Source: Streptomyces sp. NBC_00234
Lineage (GTDB): Bacteria; Actinomycetota; Actinomycetes; Streptomycetales; Streptomycetaceae
Assembly: GCF_036195325.1 (NCBI RefSeq)
Contig: NZ_CP108101.1
Coordinates: forward strand, 6,200,001-6,264,000
Length of the DNA: 64,000 bases
Direction of reading: 5' to 3'
Both the position numbers and the translations under genes were made by a program. A model generated the notes under the pieces. It saw only the letters and a list, made by a program, of their open reading frames with translations, did not search any database and was not told where the DNA came from. Of this stretch, positions 51,883 through 59,252 are shown piece after piece. How positions within the stretch are numbered: position 1 is the first letter of the stretch; every line of letters begins with the position of its first letter.

Positions 51883-53112
51883 TCAGACGAGCGTGAGCAG
51901 ACCTTCCTGCACCAGTCGGCGGACCAGGACGAGCCGGCCCTCCACATCCAGCGCGCCGGTCACCTGCCGTGCGGTGAACGCCGTCTCGGCGGCGAGCAGA
52001 TAGCGCAGCTCCGGTTCGATGCGTGCGGGGAGCCGGACGACCTTGCCGTGGAACTCCAGGCTGAGTCCGGAGCCGTCGTGCGACAGCGACCACAGCAGTT
52101 CGGCCCTGCGCCGGACCTGGGTGTCCGGGCCCATGGTGCGCAGCCCCTCCAGGTCCAGCAGATGGCCGTCGAGTACCGGCTGCCGTCCGACCAGCGCCCG
52201 GCTCGCCGCGCGCTCGACGAGGTCCGCGGGCTGGACCGCCGTCGCGACCGAGGTGAGCAGTCCGGCCAGAGCCGCGGCGGCCTCCTCGCGGAGTCCGGGA
52301 TCGAGGGCGAAGCCGGGCGGCAGTGATCGCCGGTAGCGCGGATCGCTCTCGATCGCCTGGTCCAGCGCGTCCTTGAGCACCGTCGACCAGAGCACCGGCA
52401 GCACGCCGAGCGTGATGTGCAGGGACGCCTCCTCGTTGGAGGTCGCGTCGTGCACGGTGCCCCGCGGCATGTACATCAGGTCGCCGGCTTTCAGATCGAA
52501 CTCCCGCACCGGGGCCCCGGGCCCGTCCGCGGGCCGCCGGTAGTGCCGGTTCTGCAAGGGCAGCACGTCCGGCGATTCGTACAGCCGCCAGCGCTTCGAG
52601 CCCCACACCTGGAGCACGAAGACGTCATGGGTGTCGTAGTGACTCGTCAGTCCCTGCGCACCCGCCGGTGTCAGATAGGCGTTGGCCTGGAAGCCGGCAC
52701 TGAACTCGCCCGACAGCTTCCGGCACAGCCGCCCCAGCGGCTCCCACCGCTCGTGCAGGAACTTGAAGACAACAGTCGACCCCTTGCGATAGAGGTCGTA
52801 GAGAACTTCGAGACCGTTGCTCGGTCCGCCGGGTCCGGAGGCCGCCATTTCCACCAGCGGAATCTCTTGCCCGTTGACCACGACCTTGAGTTCCGAGGAA
52901 CGCACACTGGACGTCGAAAGAATGTGGTCGACATCGCGGAACGTCAAGGGGTCGGCATAGTAATCAGGATCGTCACGATGGATGACGAGGGGCTTTTTCT
53001 CCCAGAATTCACGCTTGAAGTCCAGGGCGTCGAAGGGGGACAGGAGACCGGAGAGGCCGAGCGAAGGCTGCGCCTGGGGCGCAGCCTTCCACCCGCCGTG
53101 ATCCACGGCCAT
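51883..53112 (-). CDS. JmjC/Cupin_4-type Fe(II)/2-oxoglutarate oxygenase, candidate peptide hydroxylase
   Basis: A 409-residue Cupin_4 protein related to the ribosomal oxygenases YcfD/RoxA, MINA53 and NO66. The facial triad is visible: H158-Y-D160 in SHYDTHDVFVLQVWGSKRWRLY and H221 in GDLMYMPRGTVHDAT. A helical dimerisation region and C-terminal winged-helix-like domain follow (ETAFTARQVTGALDVEGRLVLVRRLVQEG). Known relatives hydroxylate Arg or His side chains of ribosomal proteins. Here the ATG lies 4 nt after the stop of a 48-residue repeat peptide, so the two are translationally coupled; that peptide is the likely substrate (inference). Confidence 0.87.
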   Translation of the reverse strand: MAVDHGGWKAAPQAQPSLGLSGLLSPFDALDFKREFWEKKPLVIHRDDPDYYADPLTFRDVDHILSTSSVRSSELKVVVNGQEIPLVEMAASGPGGPSNGLEVLYDLYRKGSTVVFKFLHERWEPLGRLCRKLSGEFSAGFQANAYLTPAGAQGLTSHYDTHDVFVLQVWGSKRWRLYESPDVLPLQNRHYRRPADGPGAPVREFDLKAGDLMYMPRGTVHDATSNEEASLHITLGVLPVLWSTVLKDALDQAIESDPRYRRSLPPGFALDPGLREEAAAALAGLLTSVATAVQPADLVERAASRALVGRQPVLDGHLLDLEGLRTMGPDTQVRRRAELLWSLSHDGSGLSLEFHGKVVRLPARIEPELRYLLAAETAFTARQVTGALDVEGRLVLVRRLVQEGLLTLV

Positions 53113-53116
53113 CAGG

Positions 53117-53263
53117 TCAGATCACCGGGTCGGACGGGTCATTGTCCGAAATGACCAGCACCGGGTCGGTGGGGTCGTTGTCCGAGATCACGAAATCCGG
53201 CGTCGCGATCGGCGACGGTGCGACCTCGATTTCATCCGAATGCAATGAACTGCGGTCTTCCAT
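53117..53263 (-). CDS. Candidate RiPP precursor: 48-residue peptide with two 12-residue repeats
   Basis: A small gene not normally annotated. The ATG follows a strong GGGAGGG site; the stop is 4 nt before the cupin gene. Residues 1-24 look like a leader (MEDRSSLHSDEIEVAPSPIA, then TPDF). Residues 25-36 (VISDNDPTDPVL) and 37-48 (VISDNDPSDPVI) are perfect-length tandem repeats differing only at positions 8 and 12, ending exactly at the stop codon. Each repeat has three Asp, one Asn, one Ser and two Pro, with no Cys, so thioether chemistry is excluded; hydroxylation of Asp/Asn/Pro by the coupled cupin is the obvious idea. Ten of 48 codons end in A/T, mostly in the leader. No homologues could be searched. 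Confidence 0.78.
   Translation of the reverse strand: MEDRSSLHSDEIEVAPSPIATPDFVISDNDPTDPVLVISDNDPSDPVI
53120..53155 (-). repeat. Core repeat 2 of the precursor peptide
   Basis: 36 nt encoding VISDNDPSDPVI, directly adjacent to repeat 1 without linker and ending at the stop codon. Confidence 0.85.
53156..53191 (-). repeat. Core repeat 1 of the precursor peptide
   Basis: 36 nt encoding VISDNDPTDPVL. It matches repeat 2 at 29 of 36 nucleotides; four of the seven differences are silent third-position changes, so selection has kept the protein repeat. Confidence 0.85.
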
Positions 53264-53328
53264 TTTCCCTCCCGTGTCTTCGAGCGGTGTCATCCAGCAG
53301 CCCGGAACGAGTGCTCCGGGGCGGCTCG

Positions 53329-53358
53329 ATATTGGTCAGTCCGAACGGTCGGTGTCAA
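53329..53358 (-). promoter_or_regulatory. Candidate promoter of the precursor-cupin operon
   Basis: On the minus strand, TTGACA (53358-53353) is followed after 18 nt by CAATAT (53334-53329). The -35 is a perfect consensus; the -10 is weaker. Transcription would start near 53322, giving a ~60-nt leader before the peptide ATG. Confidence 0.45.
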
Positions 53359-53543
53359 CGCCGTGCCGTGACCTGTCCAATTCGCTTCCCTACCCGTCCA
53401 GGGCCGGTGGGTAAGAATTTCCATGACATTTTTTACGCGGCGTTCCGGGACAAATTTCACGTGCGTCCGGGCGGGCGGAGACATCGTTGAAACGTGTGAT
53501 CGTCTAAACCGGTGGCGGGACCCCACACGGAGGAGGCGGATCG

Positions 53544-54353
53544 GTGAGTCGTCACGCGAGTCCAGAGCAGCGACGCCGGGCGGTGCTGTCGGTGCTGTCG
53601 GGTGACCCGGTGTCCGACGTCGCACGGCGCAACGGCGTCTCGCGTCAGACACTCCACAACTGGCGCAGGAGATACGGCACGGCGGGCGACGCCGGGCTCG
53701 CCGACCGCTCGCAGCGACCGCACGCCAGCCCGGCGCGCCTCGACGCCACCGTGGAGGCGCTGATCTGCTCCCTGCGCGAGCAGCACCCGGACTGGGGCGC
53801 TCAGCGGTTGAGGGCAGCACTGGACCGGCTCGGCGTCGGGAAGCCGCCCTCGCGGACGACCGTGCACCGGGTGCTCGTACGCAACGGATTCCTGGCCGGC
53901 CCCGGCCACCCGGCCACCCCGGTACGCGAGGCGTCCGGCGGGGCCGCCCGGGGCGGGGAGCCGTCCGTCCGGGCTGCGCCGGGGGAGGAGTGGCTGGAGG
54001 ATCTGCTCGGCGCCGCACGGGAGTTGGTGGACCGGCTGGACCGGGCCCTGGGCGTTCTGGCGGCGGAGGCCGGCCCGGACACCGGGAGTTGCGCGCTGTG
54101 CCCGCCCGAGCTTCCGGTGGACCGGGCAGCCGCACCGGGACGGCCCGGCGGCGTACGGGTGTTCCGCACGCCGTCCGTCAGCCTGTTCGCGCAGCCCGGC
54201 CCGCACCCCGCGTCAACTATGTACCGGGCCGGTTCCGCCCTTCCGCGGGCTCCCGAACTCGCCAGGCTGGTCTGCTCGTTGACCGAAAGAGCCCCTGAGG
54301 GGAGGTCGGTCGGCAGTGGAACCGTCAGGCAGTCACGGAGCCTTGGTCAGTAG
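53544..54353 (+). CDS. Transposase-derived helix-turn-helix protein without catalytic domain
   Basis: A 269-residue protein. Residues ~1-115 match the paired HTH region of IS481/IS3-type transposases: SPEQRRRAVLSVLSG, VSDVARRNGVSRQTLHNWRRRYG, GLADRSQRPHASPARL, LREQHPDWGAQRLRAALDR and SRTTVHRVLVRNGFL. The following DDE integrase domain is absent; instead there is a ~150-residue helical, Ala/Gly/Pro-rich tail with ELVDRLDRALGVLAAEAG. I see no terminal inverted repeats, so this is not an intact insertion sequence. It may be a domesticated DNA-binding regulator, divergent from the precursor-cupin operon by 280 nt. GTG start with GGAGGAGG. Its 3' end overlaps the next gene by 7 nt. Confidence 0.75.
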   Translation: MSRHASPEQRRRAVLSVLSGDPVSDVARRNGVSRQTLHNWRRRYGTAGDAGLADRSQRPHASPARLDATVEALICSLREQHPDWGAQRLRAALDRLGVGKPPSRTTVHRVLVRNGFLAGPGHPATPVREASGGAARGGEPSVRAAPGEEWLEDLLGAARELVDRLDRALGVLAAEAGPDTGSCALCPPELPVDRAAAPGRPGGVRVFRTPSVSLFAQPGPHPASTMYRAGSALPRAPELARLVCSLTERAPEGRSVGSGTVRQSRSLGQ

Positions 54354-54838
54354 CCGTCTCCACGGGCCGCGCTGCGCGCCGCGGCGGTCAGCAGCGAGCC
54401 GATGGCGATCCCGATCACGAGATACAGCGTCGCCGAGCCGATCTTGGCGTCCATGGGAAGGGACGTGGTGAACGGCAGCAGCACCAGCACCGCCGTCGCC
54501 AGCGTGATGATCCAGGCGAAGAACGTCCCCGGCTGCGGCGTCGCCAGCATCAGCAGATGCAGCAGCCCGGTGGCGGCAAGTGCCGCCAGCGCGGCCCCCA
54601 TCGCCAGCAGCCCGGTCGACGCGTCGCCCATCATGCCGTCGCCCTCGGGCGCGAAGACGGGCACGCCCAGCACGCCGCGTACCAGCAGCACCCCGACCAC
54701 GGCGGTCAGCGCGGCGACGACCGCGGTCATCACGCCGCCCGCCCACAGCCGGCCGGCGTCCACGCGCGGCCTGCGCGGCTCCGGGCGGTAGTAGCCGGTC
54801 TGCTGCTGCGGCTGCCCGTACCTGTGCTGTTCGTCCAC
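54347..54838 (-). CDS. Membrane protein, DUF6069-like
   Basis: A 163-residue protein with a Gln/Tyr/Pro/Arg-rich cytoplasmic N-terminus (~30 residues) and four helices: GGVMTAVVAALTAVVGVLLVRGVLG, LLAMGAALAALAATGLLHLLML, FFAWIITLATAVLVLLPF and LYLVIGIAIGSLLTAAA. It resembles a Streptomyces membrane family I recall as DUF6069. Function unknown. GTG start; convergent with the HTH gene. Confidence 0.72.
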   Translation of the reverse strand: MDEQHRYGQPQQQTGYYRPEPRRPRVDAGRLWAGGVMTAVVAALTAVVGVLLVRGVLGVPVFAPEGDGMMGDASTGLLAMGAALAALAATGLLHLLMLATPQPGTFFAWIITLATAVLVLLPFTTSLPMDAKIGSATLYLVIGIAIGSLLTAAARSAARGDGY

Positions 54839-55012
54839 GGCCGGTGTCTCCCCTTTGGTAACCGAATTCCGATCGTGGAACGCGTGACGGGGGAGCGCGA
54901 GCGGAGCCGGTCCGTACGGGTGAGAGGGCCCGGGCGGCCCAATGGCGAACAGCGCCCACGGGAGGGATCTCCGCGTGCCATGATGCGGACACCGCTGGAC
55001 GCTGGGGGGCGT

Positions 55013-55747
55013 ATGGGAAGCACAGGTACGGCGCTGCGCGCATTGCGCGGCGCGCAGAAGACGGCCAAGGGCGTATCGCTGTACTCGCGGTATGTGAACC
55101 GGCCCGCAGGGCGGGTGCTGGCGGCGGGGGCCTACCGGGCGGGGTTGTCACCCAACCAAGTCACCCTGATCAGCGCGGCGTTCACCTTCGCCGCGATCCT
55201 GGCGGTCGCTCTCGCCGAACCCTCGTGGGCGCTCGGCCTGGCCGTCTGGGCGGGGCTCGCGGTCGGCTTCGCCTTCGACTCGGCGGACGGCCAGCTCGCC
55301 CGGCTCACCGGCAGGGGCGGCCCCGACGGTGAATGGCTGGACCATGTCGTCGACTGCGCGAAGATGATCCTGGTCCACACGGCCGTACTGGTCTCGTTCT
55401 ACCGCTTCGGCGAACTGCCGTCCGAGGGGTGGCTGTTGCTGCCGCTCGGCTTTCTGTTCGTCGCGGTGCTGACCTTCTGCGCGGGACTGCTCCGCGAGCA
55501 GCTCGGCAAGGCGGCAGCCGCGGCCCGCCCGGCCCCGGCGGACGGGGCGGCGGCCCCGGTCTCCCGGGTGCGGGCCGTGGCGCTCCTGCCGGCGGACTAC
55601 GGGGTGTTCTGCCTCGTGTTCCTGCTGTCCGGCGCACCCGACGCCTTCCTGGTCGGGTACGCCGTGCTCGCCGCCGTGCACGCACTGTTCCTCGTGGCGT
55701 TCCTCGGCAAGTGGTTCAGGGAGCTGACAGCGCTCCGGGCGGGCTGA
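55013..55747 (+). CDS. CDP-alcohol phosphatidyltransferase family protein
   Basis: A 244-residue membrane enzyme with the full catalytic signature D-x2-D-G-x2-A-R-x8-G-x3-D-x3-D, read as FDSADGQLARLTGRG...GEWLDHVVD around residues 90-115. Helices precede and follow (VTLISAAFTFAAILAVALAE; GFLFVAVLTFCAGLL). It transfers a phosphoalcohol from a CDP-alcohol to an acceptor. The cytidylyltransferase-like gene opposite it may supply the CDP-alcohol. ATG 55013 follows a G6 run; an in-frame ATG at 54980 is possible. It overlaps that gene tail-to-tail by 32 nt. Confidence 0.83.
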   Translation: MGSTGTALRALRGAQKTAKGVSLYSRYVNRPAGRVLAAGAYRAGLSPNQVTLISAAFTFAAILAVALAEPSWALGLAVWAGLAVGFAFDSADGQLARLTGRGGPDGEWLDHVVDCAKMILVHTAVLVSFYRFGELPSEGWLLLPLGFLFVAVLTFCAGLLREQLGKAAAAARPAPADGAAAPVSRVRAVALLPADYGVFCLVFLLSGAPDAFLVGYAVLAAVHALFLVAFLGKWFRELTALRAG

Positions 55748-56162
55748 CCAGGACGTCCAGCGCCCGGCGCAGCTGGGTGCTGGACGTGTGCACGGTGTAC
55801 GGGAAGTAGACGACCTCCACGCCGACTTCGGCGAAGTCGCGCTCCAGCCGGAGCCCCTTCTCCGTGCCCCGCCAGTCGTCGCCCTTGAAGATCACGTCGA
55901 ACCGGACCTGCTGCCAGGTCTCGACCTTGTCCGGCACGGTCTCGACGAACGCGGCGTCCACGAAGCGGACGCTCCGGACGATCTCCAGCCGCTCGGGCAG
56001 AGGGATCACCGGCTTGTGGCCCTTGGCAAGAGCGGCCATCTCGTCGGAGACCACCCCGGCGACCAGGTAGTCGCACTGACTGCGCGCGTGCCGCAGGATG
56101 TTCAGGTGTCCGACATGGAACAAGTCGTACACTCCCGGCGCATATCCGACTCTGTGCACCAT
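55716..56162 (-). CDS. Cytidylyltransferase-like nucleotidyltransferase
   Basis: A 148-residue protein of the TagD/RfaE-C type. GVYDLFHVGHLNILRHAR carries the HxGH motif at residues 16-19, and the family's second region is VIFKGDDWRGTEKG; the RTxGISTT-like motif is reduced to VHTSSTQLRR. It should form a CDP- or ADP-activated alcohol or sugar from CTP/ATP. Glycerol-3-phosphate cytidylyltransferases have the same size. The ATG at 56162 has GGAG at 7 nt; an earlier in-frame start at 56228 would add an unrelated N-terminus. Confidence 0.83.
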   Translation of the reverse strand: MVHRVGYAPGVYDLFHVGHLNILRHARSQCDYLVAGVVSDEMAALAKGHKPVIPLPERLEIVRSVRFVDAAFVETVPDKVETWQQVRFDVIFKGDDWRGTEKGLRLERDFAEVGVEVVYFPYTVHTSSTQLRRALDVLVSPPGALSAP

Positions 56163-56272
56163 CCGCTGTCTCCCCCCGGAAATATCGGTATCGGTGTAGA
56201 TCTCCAACGACCTTACTGTGAAGAACACTTGTGCAGGCCGTGAACGGATAAGCTCGAACCCGGGGCTGTTCC

Positions 56273-56281
56273 TTGGGGGGA
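56273..56281 (+). promoter_or_regulatory. G6 element (TTGGGGGGA) upstream of the first glycosyltransferase
   Basis: CTTGGGGGGA lies 36-44 nt before the ATG at 56317 and recurs identically at 61978. G6 runs also precede the genes starting at 55013 and 56162. The role is unknown. Confidence 0.3.
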
Positions 56282-56316
56282 GCAGTGGCTGTTCCGGGGG
56301 GAAGGCGACCGATCCG

Positions 56317-57579
56317 ATGTCCGCTGCCGAAGATCACACGACGTTCGAGGACCGCAGACTGCTGGTGGTCTCGACCAACTACGCACCGGAGCTGACGGGC
56401 ATCGGCCCGTACGCCACCCAGCTCGCCGAGCACTGGGCCGCGTCGGGGGCCGGGGTCCAGGTGCTCACCGGCATGCCGCACTACCCCTCCTGGCGGCTCG
56501 ACGAGCGCTACCGGGGGGTCTGGCGGAAGCACGAGACCCGCGCCGGAGTCGACGTGCACCGGCGCAGACACTATGTGCCGCCCCGTCAGACCGCGCTGCG
56601 CAGAGCCGCGTTCGAAGCCACGGTGCTGGCCCACGGCCTCCTGTCCCCGCCACCCGGCCGCCCCGACGCCGTGATCGCCCAGATGCCGAGCCTCGCCGGG
56701 GGCGTCATCGGCGCCCGCATCGCCCGCCGCCACGGAGTGCCGTACGTCCCCGTCGTCCAGGACCTGATGGGCGCCGCCGCGGCGCAGAGCGGCATCCGGG
56801 GCGGCGGCAGGGCGGCGTCCCTCGCCGCGGCGGCCGAGCGGTACGCGCTGCGCGACGCGGCCCTCGTCGGCGTCATCCACGAGACCTTCGTACCCGGCGT
56901 CACCGCACTGGGCGTCGACCCGGGCCGCATCCGCATCGTGCCCAACTGGACGCACGTGGAGCCCCCTTCGGCCGACCGCGCGGCAACCCGCGCCCGGCTC
57001 GGCTGGCCCGCGGGCACCCCGGTGCTGCTGCACTCCGGGAACATGGGCCTCAAGCAGGGCCTCGACGTCCTCGTCGGCGCGGCCCGGCTCGCACCGGACA
57101 TCCGGGTCGTCCTGATGGGCGACGGCAACCAGCGCGAGACGCTCCGTGCCCTCGCCGGCCCGCTGCCCAACATCGACTTCCTGCCGCCCGCCGGCGCCGA
57201 GGAGTTCACCGACGTCCTCGCCGCCGCCGACGTCCTCGCGGTGACCCAGCGGGCGTCCGTGCTCGACATGAGCGTGCCCTCCAAGCTCACCTCGTACTTC
57301 GTCTCCGGGCGGCCCGTCGTCGCCTCCGTCGCCGACGAGGGCGGCACCGCCGACGAGGTACGCCGCTCGGGCGCCGGAGTCCTCGTCGCCCCGGAGGACC
57401 CGGCCGCACTCCTCGCGGCCGTACGCAAACTCACCGAGGACGCCACCGCGGCGGACGCCCTGGGCGCACAGGGCCCGCGGTACGTCGCACACCACCTGGG
57501 CCGCGAAGCCGGGCTCGCCCGCTTCGACGCCCTGCTCACCGAGGTCCTCGGGAACGCGCAAGGGAGACCACAGCGATGA
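56317..57579 (+). CDS. Group 4 glycosyltransferase (WbuB-like)
   Basis: A 420-residue GT-B glycosyltransferase. The N-terminal domain has VVSTNYAPELTGIGPYATQLAEHWA and GMPHYPSWRLDERYRGVW, the fingerprint of WbuB/WcaI-type enzymes of capsule and exopolysaccharide clusters. The C-terminal donor domain has LLHSGNMGLKQGLDVLVGAA and SVLDMSVPSKLTSYFVSGRPVVAS. It transfers a sugar (donor unknown) to the lipid-linked repeat unit at the cytoplasmic face. Overlaps the Wzz-like gene (ATGA). Confidence 0.86.
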   Translation: MSAAEDHTTFEDRRLLVVSTNYAPELTGIGPYATQLAEHWAASGAGVQVLTGMPHYPSWRLDERYRGVWRKHETRAGVDVHRRRHYVPPRQTALRRAAFEATVLAHGLLSPPPGRPDAVIAQMPSLAGGVIGARIARRHGVPYVPVVQDLMGAAAAQSGIRGGGRAASLAAAAERYALRDAALVGVIHETFVPGVTALGVDPGRIRIVPNWTHVEPPSADRAATRARLGWPAGTPVLLHSGNMGLKQGLDVLVGAARLAPDIRVVLMGDGNQRETLRALAGPLPNIDFLPPAGAEEFTDVLAAADVLAVTQRASVLDMSVPSKLTSYFVSGRPVVASVADEGGTADEVRRSGAGVLVAPEDPAALLAAVRKLTEDATAADALGAQGPRYVAHHLGREAGLARFDALLTEVLGNAQGRPQR

Positions 57580-59252
57580 CGCATCCGATCCGCGCCCTGG
57601 AGGACCAGGACGAACCGGCGCTGCTGCGGGACCAGTTCCGCCAGCTCCTGCGCTACCGCACCCTCCTCGCCGTAGGCGTCGTCGTCGGGCTCATGGGCGG
57701 CGGCTACCTCGCGCTCAGCGGCGAGGAGACCTACACCGCCACCGGCGTGGTGCTCGTCCGCTCCGCCACCGCCGACCCGTTCGCCACCGGCGCTTCGGCG
57801 GACAAGGGCATCAACATCGGCTCCGAACGACAGACCGCCGTCAGCGACACCGTGGGCGAACTGGCAGCCAAAGCCCTGGCCGAGGAAGCCGACCCGGTCG
57901 ACGCCGGTGACCTGTTGGCCGGCCTCCAGGTCACCAACCCGCCCAACACGCTGACCCTGCGCTTCTCCTACACGGGAGACACCCCCGAGCAGGCCAGATC
58001 ACGCGCGGAGGCCCTCGCCGACGCCTACCTCGAACACCGCAGACAGCGCACCGAGGACAGCATCGAGAACATGGCCGAGGGCTACCGGGCCCAGCTCAAG
58101 CCGCTGGAGGAGAAGCGCGACCTGCTGGAGCAGCAGGTCGGCGCGAGCGAAGCCGACGACGTGAGCAGCGCCCGCGCCAACCTGATCGTCTCCATCTCCG
58201 AACTCAGCCGCAAGATAAGCGAGTTGCGGGCCCTCGACACGACTCCCGGCTACCTCAACCAGAAGCCCGTCGCGCCGCGGCAGCCCACCGGAGCGGGCCT
58301 GCCCCTGCTGCTCGGCCTCGGCGGCGTGGTGGGACTCGCCCTGGGGCTGCTCCTGTCCTGGGTACGCCTCGTCTTCGACCCCGCCGTACGCTCCACCCGC
58401 GAGCTCGTCCGCTCCCTCGGCGCCCCGCTGCTCGGCACGCTGCCCCGGGAACGGGGGGCCTCCGACAGCCTCCTCGCCATCGGGCGCAGCGGCAGCAGAC
58501 TCGCCGAGGAGTACCGGGCCGTGGCGTTCCGCCTGGCCTACGACCCCGCGTTCGCGGAGAGCCGCCGCCTGCTGGTCACGGCGCCGCGCGGGGACAACGC
58601 CGCCGCTGCGGGCGCCGCGGCGAATCTGGCCGCGGCCTTCGCCGAGATGGGCCGCGACGTCCTCCTCGTCGAGGCCGACCTGCGTACACCGTCGCTCGCC
58701 CGCGAGCTGGGTTCGGCGGCGCACGAGGCCCGGCCGCCCCGCTGGGCCGCCGACGACGACGGCACCTGGCCCTCGGGCAGCCGCTCGAACGTGGACGTGC
58801 CGGGCTCCGGTGCCTTCACCCTCGTCGCCGGCCGGCGCGTCGACAACGTCCCCCGGGCCCTGACCTCCGCCCCCGTCGGCCGCATCGTGGCCGAGGGCGA
58901 CCGCCCCGGCACCGTCGTCATCGTGCTGGCCCCGCCCGTCCTCGCCTACGCCGACGCCGTCGCCCTCGTCGACCGGGTGGAGGGCGTCATGATCGTCTGC
59001 GACCCCCGCGAGGTGCACCGCAGCGACGTGGAACGCATCCGCGAGATCATCAGCGCGTCCGGCGGCTCGGTGCTCGGGGTCCTCCTGCACCCGGGCCGCG
59101 GACGCCTCGGCGCCAAGGAGCGCAAGAAGTCCCCGAGGCGGCGCAGCGGCCCGGCCGCCAGGCCGGACGGCCACGACGACCCGGAGACCACCGGCGACCC
59201 CGCGGAGACGCTCGGCCTGCGTGCCTTCAACGCACCCGCCGGACGCCGGTGA
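57576..59252 (+). CDS. Wzz/CpsD-like polysaccharide co-polymerase with degenerate P-loop
   Basis: A 558-residue fusion of a Wzz chain-length domain and a BY-kinase-like domain. The first helix is LLAVGVVVGLMGGGYLAL (~residues 28-46), then an extracellular coiled-coil region (YRAQLKPLEEKRDLLEQQVG), and a second helix LLLGLGGVVGLALGLLLSWV. In the cytoplasmic domain the expected Walker A (GxGKS/T) is replaced by TAPRGDNAAAAGAAANLAAAF, lacking both Lys and Ser/Thr, while the A' region VLLVEADLRTPSL survives. It probably does not hydrolyse ATP and may act as a structural length regulator. Ends with a basic, disordered tail. GTGA overlap with the flippase gene. Confidence 0.8.
   Translation: MTHPIRALEDQDEPALLRDQFRQLLRYRTLLAVGVVVGLMGGGYLALSGEETYTATGVVLVRSATADPFATGASADKGINIGSERQTAVSDTVGELAAKALAEEADPVDAGDLLAGLQVTNPPNTLTLRFSYTGDTPEQARSRAEALADAYLEHRRQRTEDSIENMAEGYRAQLKPLEEKRDLLEQQVGASEADDVSSARANLIVSISELSRKISELRALDTTPGYLNQKPVAPRQPTGAGLPLLLGLGGVVGLALGLLLSWVRLVFDPAVRSTRELVRSLGAPLLGTLPRERGASDSLLAIGRSGSRLAEEYRAVAFRLAYDPAFAESRRLLVTAPRGDNAAAAGAAANLAAAFAEMGRDVLLVEADLRTPSLARELGSAAHEARPPRWAADDDGTWPSGSRSNVDVPGSGAFTLVAGRRVDNVPRALTSAPVGRIVAEGDRPGTVVIVLAPPVLAYADAVALVDRVEGVMIVCDPREVHRSDVERIREIISASGGSVLGVLLHPGRGRLGAKERKKSPRRRSGPAARPDGHDDPETTGDPAETLGLRAFNAPAGRR

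Noticed and set aside
53544-54353. An intact insertion sequence around the HTH protein
   Set aside because: No DDE catalytic domain, no terminal inverted repeats and no flanking direct repeats were seen.
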